In this document: positions 6,714-8,357 of the stretch, in pieces
Layout: each line of letters begins with the position of its first letter
How positions within the stretch are numbered: the first letter of the stretch is position 1
NCBI GenBank assembly: GCA_016784425.1
Contig: JADHUQ010000103.1
Span: forward strand, 1 to 8,357
Direction: 5' to 3'
DNA length: 8,357 bases
DNA from: Candidatus Delongbacteria bacterium
GTDB lineage: Bacteria > CAIWAD01 > BS150m-G50
Program-made: the position numbers and the translations under genes
The notes under the pieces: model-generated
Seen by the model: only the letters and a program-made list of their open reading frames with translations
What the model was told of the DNA's origin: nothing
Database searches by the model: none

Positions 6714-7547
6714 GTGGATCATGTCAGACAGGTAGTCGTCCAGGCCAGACAAAAGCTGTATGACAGTTCGGGGATATATATCTCCGGTGACCAGCTGGCT
6801 TACTTCAGACGACAGATTGTCTCACGCATCGAAGAACTGCACCTTGAATCTGGAAGCGACTACCTGGAGATACTGGACAACGGTACTGAAGGAGTAGAGA
6901 TTCACCACCTGCTGAAAAAAGTGTTTATCGGCGATACCCGGTTTTTCAGTCATCGTTACCAGACCACTGCAATCGTCGATTACGCCCTCCCGGAGATCAT
7001 CCATGAGAAAAACTGTGAGACGGTCAACATCTGGTTTCATGGTGTGGGGTGTGGCGAAGGGGTGTATTCACTTATGCTGCTGCTGCACGAGCAGAACCTG
7101 CGTTACGGACACAATTATAAATACAACATTATCGGTAGTGATGTCGATGATGATGCACTGAAACAGGCGGAGCAGGCCTGGTTCCGCTGGTCTTCTGTAT
7201 CACATCTGGATGAGGGGATTCGCGAAAAATACTTCTCGAAAGAAGAAGGTAACCAGCACCGCTTTCTACCATTACCGGGACAGACGATAACATTCCAACA
7301 GTTGATCCCACATGAGATTGCGCGGTGGCAGCAGGCTGAACAGCCAGACCTGATCCTGTTTCAGAACATACTCATGTATTACGGATTGCGACAGCGGCAG
7401 CAGATTGCAGAGCAGCTGCACGGGCGATTGTCACCATCCGGTTATCTGTTTGTCGGTCCCACAGAATCCCTCTACCAGGTAACCGACAAGTTTCGCATCA
7501 TTCACTTTACCAAGACACTGGGTTACAAGAAACCGGGAAACGGCTGA
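6714..7547 (+). CDS. Divergent CheR-family methyltransferase-like protein
   Basis: This 277-aa protein has the full CheR layout and usual length. The N-terminal helical domain spans about 3-72 (LYDSSGIYISGDQLAYFRRQ resembles the GI.L...K....RL pattern). The SAM-binding Rossmann domain has motif I at IWFHGVGCGEGVYSL (106-120), an acidic ribose-binding motif at IIGSDVDDDAL (139-149), the DLILFQNILMYYG motif (212-224) and PSGYLFVGPTESL (241-253). CheR enzymes methylate glutamates of chemoreceptors using S-adenosylmethionine. Several normally conserved residues differ. The usual T-x-F-F-R reads TRFFS (75-79), losing the catalytic-site arginine. The usual RN-V-L-I-Y-F reads QNILMYY. The GEEPYS motif reads GEGVYS. 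SAM binding looks possible, but classical receptor methylation is doubtful. There is no chemotaxis gene nearby; the partner is more likely the HDOD protein upstream. GTG is the start, based on the GGAG site. Confidence 0.87.
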   Translation: MDHVRQVVVQARQKLYDSSGIYISGDQLAYFRRQIVSRIEELHLESGSDYLEILDNGTEGVEIHHLLKKVFIGDTRFFSHRYQTTAIVDYALPEIIHEKNCETVNIWFHGVGCGEGVYSLMLLLHEQNLRYGHNYKYNIIGSDVDDDALKQAEQAWFRWSSVSHLDEGIREKYFSKEEGNQHRFLPLPGQTITFQQLIPHEIARWQQAEQPDLILFQNILMYYGLRQRQQIAEQLHGRLSPSGYLFVGPTESLYQVTDKFRIIHFTKTLGYKKPGNG

Positions 7548-7552
7548 TACGA

Positions 7553-7566
7553 AAACAGTGCTGTTT
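7553..7566. repeat. Inverted repeat AAACAG-TG-CTGTTT upstream of the Hsp20 gene
   Basis: Two 6-base arms face each other across TG in the 36-base gap between the CheR-like and Hsp20 genes. As RNA it would be a weak, AU-rich hairpin without a following U-run, so it is not a convincing terminator. As DNA it has the shape of a small operator. It is not the CIRCE element of HrcA. A single GAAACAGT half-site also occurs at 5742-5749, upstream of the HDOD gene. Confidence 0.4.
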
Positions 7567-7583
7567 CTGAAAGTGAGAGTCAG

Positions 7584-8027
7584 ATGAGTAAGAAAACAGA
7601 GGATTCGTTCCGGTTTTTGCAGGAGTTCAATCAACCCTCTGACGAGGGGATGCAGCATGGTTTTGCCGTCAACCACCAGGTGGTCGGATCATTGCATATG
7701 AGCTGGAAACCGCCTATGGATATTTTTTATTCCGGGGAAAACCTGGTAATCATTATGGATATCGCCGGGGTAGAGGAATCACAGCTATACCTGTCCTTCC
7801 AGGATCAGCGTCTGGAAATCCGAGGTATTCGCCCTGAACCTGGTGGCTATCCCGACCGGGAATTCCATCAGCTTGAGGTGAACTTCGGACCTTTCCAACG
7901 CTCGGTCAGTATCCCTTTCAGTATAGAGAGCGAGCAGATAAGAGCACGCTACGCCGGCGGATTTCTGGAAATTGTCATACCGGTGCCCGGTGTAGAAGAC
8001 AGACGTGGTTTATTAGAACTGGACTGA
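7584..8027 (+). CDS. hsp20: Small heat-shock protein, Hsp20/alpha-crystallin family
   Basis: This 147-aa protein has the normal length of the family. Residues 1-40 form a variable, polar N-terminal arm. The alpha-crystallin domain spans about 41-133. It opens WKPPMDIFYSGENLVIIMDI (41-60), continues AGVEESQLYLSF and RLEIRGIR, has the FHQLEVNFGPFQRSVSIP core (94-111), and ends with ARYAGGFLEIVIP (121-133), the version here of the AxYxNGVLxIxLP signature. The usual C-terminal I-x-I anchoring motif is not clear; LEL at 144-146 may serve. The family binds unfolding proteins without ATP in the cytoplasm and hands them to other chaperones. The Lon protease gene begins seven bases after its stop, so chaperone and protease are probably made together. 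The start is an ATG with GAGAG four bases upstream. Confidence 0.95.
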   Translation: MSKKTEDSFRFLQEFNQPSDEGMQHGFAVNHQVVGSLHMSWKPPMDIFYSGENLVIIMDIAGVEESQLYLSFQDQRLEIRGIRPEPGGYPDREFHQLEVNFGPFQRSVSIPFSIESEQIRARYAGGFLEIVIPVPGVEDRRGLLELD

Positions 8028-8029
8028 GG
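8026..8029 (+). promoter_or_regulatory. Ribosome binding site of lon, overlapping the Hsp20 stop codon
   Basis: GAGG at 8026-8029, within TGAGGTGATT, lies five bases before the ATG at 8035 and includes the last two bases of the Hsp20 TGA. This tight packing supports coupled translation of the two genes. Confidence 0.75.
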
Positions 8030-8034
8030 TGATT

Positions 8035-8357
8035 ATGCAGACTGATGACGCCACGAGCGCCATTAAAATACCGGCAACATTGCCGCTCTTGCCCCTGGAC
8101 GACATTGTAGTTTTCCCCTTTGTTATCGTCCCGGTGGTTGTGACGGAACCACGCCAGATGGAGATGGTGAACAAGGTTCTTTCAAGTGACAAAATGCTGG
8201 CAGTGTTTTCCAAACGCAGTACTGATCCGGCTGATGAAGAACGCCGTTTCTACGATACCGGTTGTGCTGCCATCGTGCTCAAGATGTTTAAAATGCAGAA
8301 CGGGGAGGTTGGGCTGCTGCTGCAGGGACTGGCCCGTGTTCAACTGGATTCGCTGGT
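8035..8357 (+). CDS. lon: ATP-dependent protease Lon, N-terminal part only (cut by the window edge)
   Basis: Only the first 107 residues are in view. They match the Lon N-terminal substrate-binding domain: LPLLPLDDIVVFPFVIVPVV (16-35), then MEMVNKVLSSDKMLAVFSKR (44-61), then YDTGCAAIVLKMFKMQNGEV (73-92) and LLLQGLARVQL (94-104). The family pattern LPLRD-VVFP is kept, except that D-D replaces R-D. Full Lon proteins of about 800 residues go on to AAA+ ATPase and serine-lysine protease domains, which are outside this window. Lon degrades misfolded and regulatory proteins in the cytoplasm. The seven-base gap after Hsp20 points to a heat-shock or quality-control operon. Another protein with a stand-alone Lon N-terminal (LON-substrate-binding) domain cannot be excluded, because the catalytic part is not visible. 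Confidence 0.88.
   Translation, partial: MQTDDATSAIKIPATLPLLPLDDIVVFPFVIVPVVVTEPRQMEMVNKVLSSDKMLAVFSKRSTDPADEERRFYDTGCAAIVLKMFKMQNGEVGLLLQGLARVQLDSL

Noticed and set aside
7548..7583. Rho-independent terminator or CIRCE element between the CheR-like and Hsp20 genes
   Set aside because: The stem is short and AU-rich with no U-run after it, and the sequence does not match the CIRCE TTAGCACTC inverted repeat.
1..8357. CRISPR array, tRNA, rRNA or insertion sequence
   Set aside because: I saw no regularly spaced repeats, no tRNA-like cloverleaf with a CCA-type end, no rRNA signature and no transposase or terminal inverted repeats.

Overview
The window reads as a bacterial chromosome segment of moderate GC content, probably from the FCB superphylum or a related candidate phylum (Zixibacteria, KSB1, Cloacimonadota-like groups). 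This placement is inferred from the style of the secreted proteins: a PNPFNSS-type C-terminal sorting domain, a dockerin-like segment and cohesin-like beta domains combined in one polypeptide. No rRNA or other marker gene is present to confirm it.

Left half, minus strand (positions 1-5332): two adjacent genes for large exported, multidomain beta-rich proteins, joined by a 4-base ATGA stop/start overlap at 1406-1409. The upstream gene (1406-5332, 1308 aa) has a signal peptide, long repeat-like beta regions, a cohesin-like region, a carboxypeptidase-regulatory-like domain, a dockerin-like calcium-binding segment, a second cohesin-like region and a type IX secretion (T9SS)-type sorting domain. 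The downstream gene runs off the left edge of the window (469 aa visible) and has a signal peptide, a cohesin-like domain and cadherin/Ig-like repeats. Together they look like a surface or extracellular adhesion or scaffold pair.

Middle (5333-5806): a 474-base divergent region between the surface-protein operon and a rightward operon. It holds a doubtful 104-aa minus-strand ORF (5389-5703), a possible minus-strand -10 box and a short direct repeat.

Right half, plus strand (5807-8357): four closely spaced genes with gaps of 13, 36 and 7 bases. They encode an HDOD-domain signalling protein, a divergent CheR-family methyltransferase-like protein, an Hsp20 small heat-shock protein, and the N-terminal part of the Lon protease, which is cut by the right edge. 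Hsp20 and Lon form a plausible protein quality-control pair. HDOD and the CheR-like protein form a plausible regulatory pair just upstream and may be cotranscribed with it. The CheR-like protein has lost the arginine normally seen in its catalytic motif, so its enzymatic activity is open to question.
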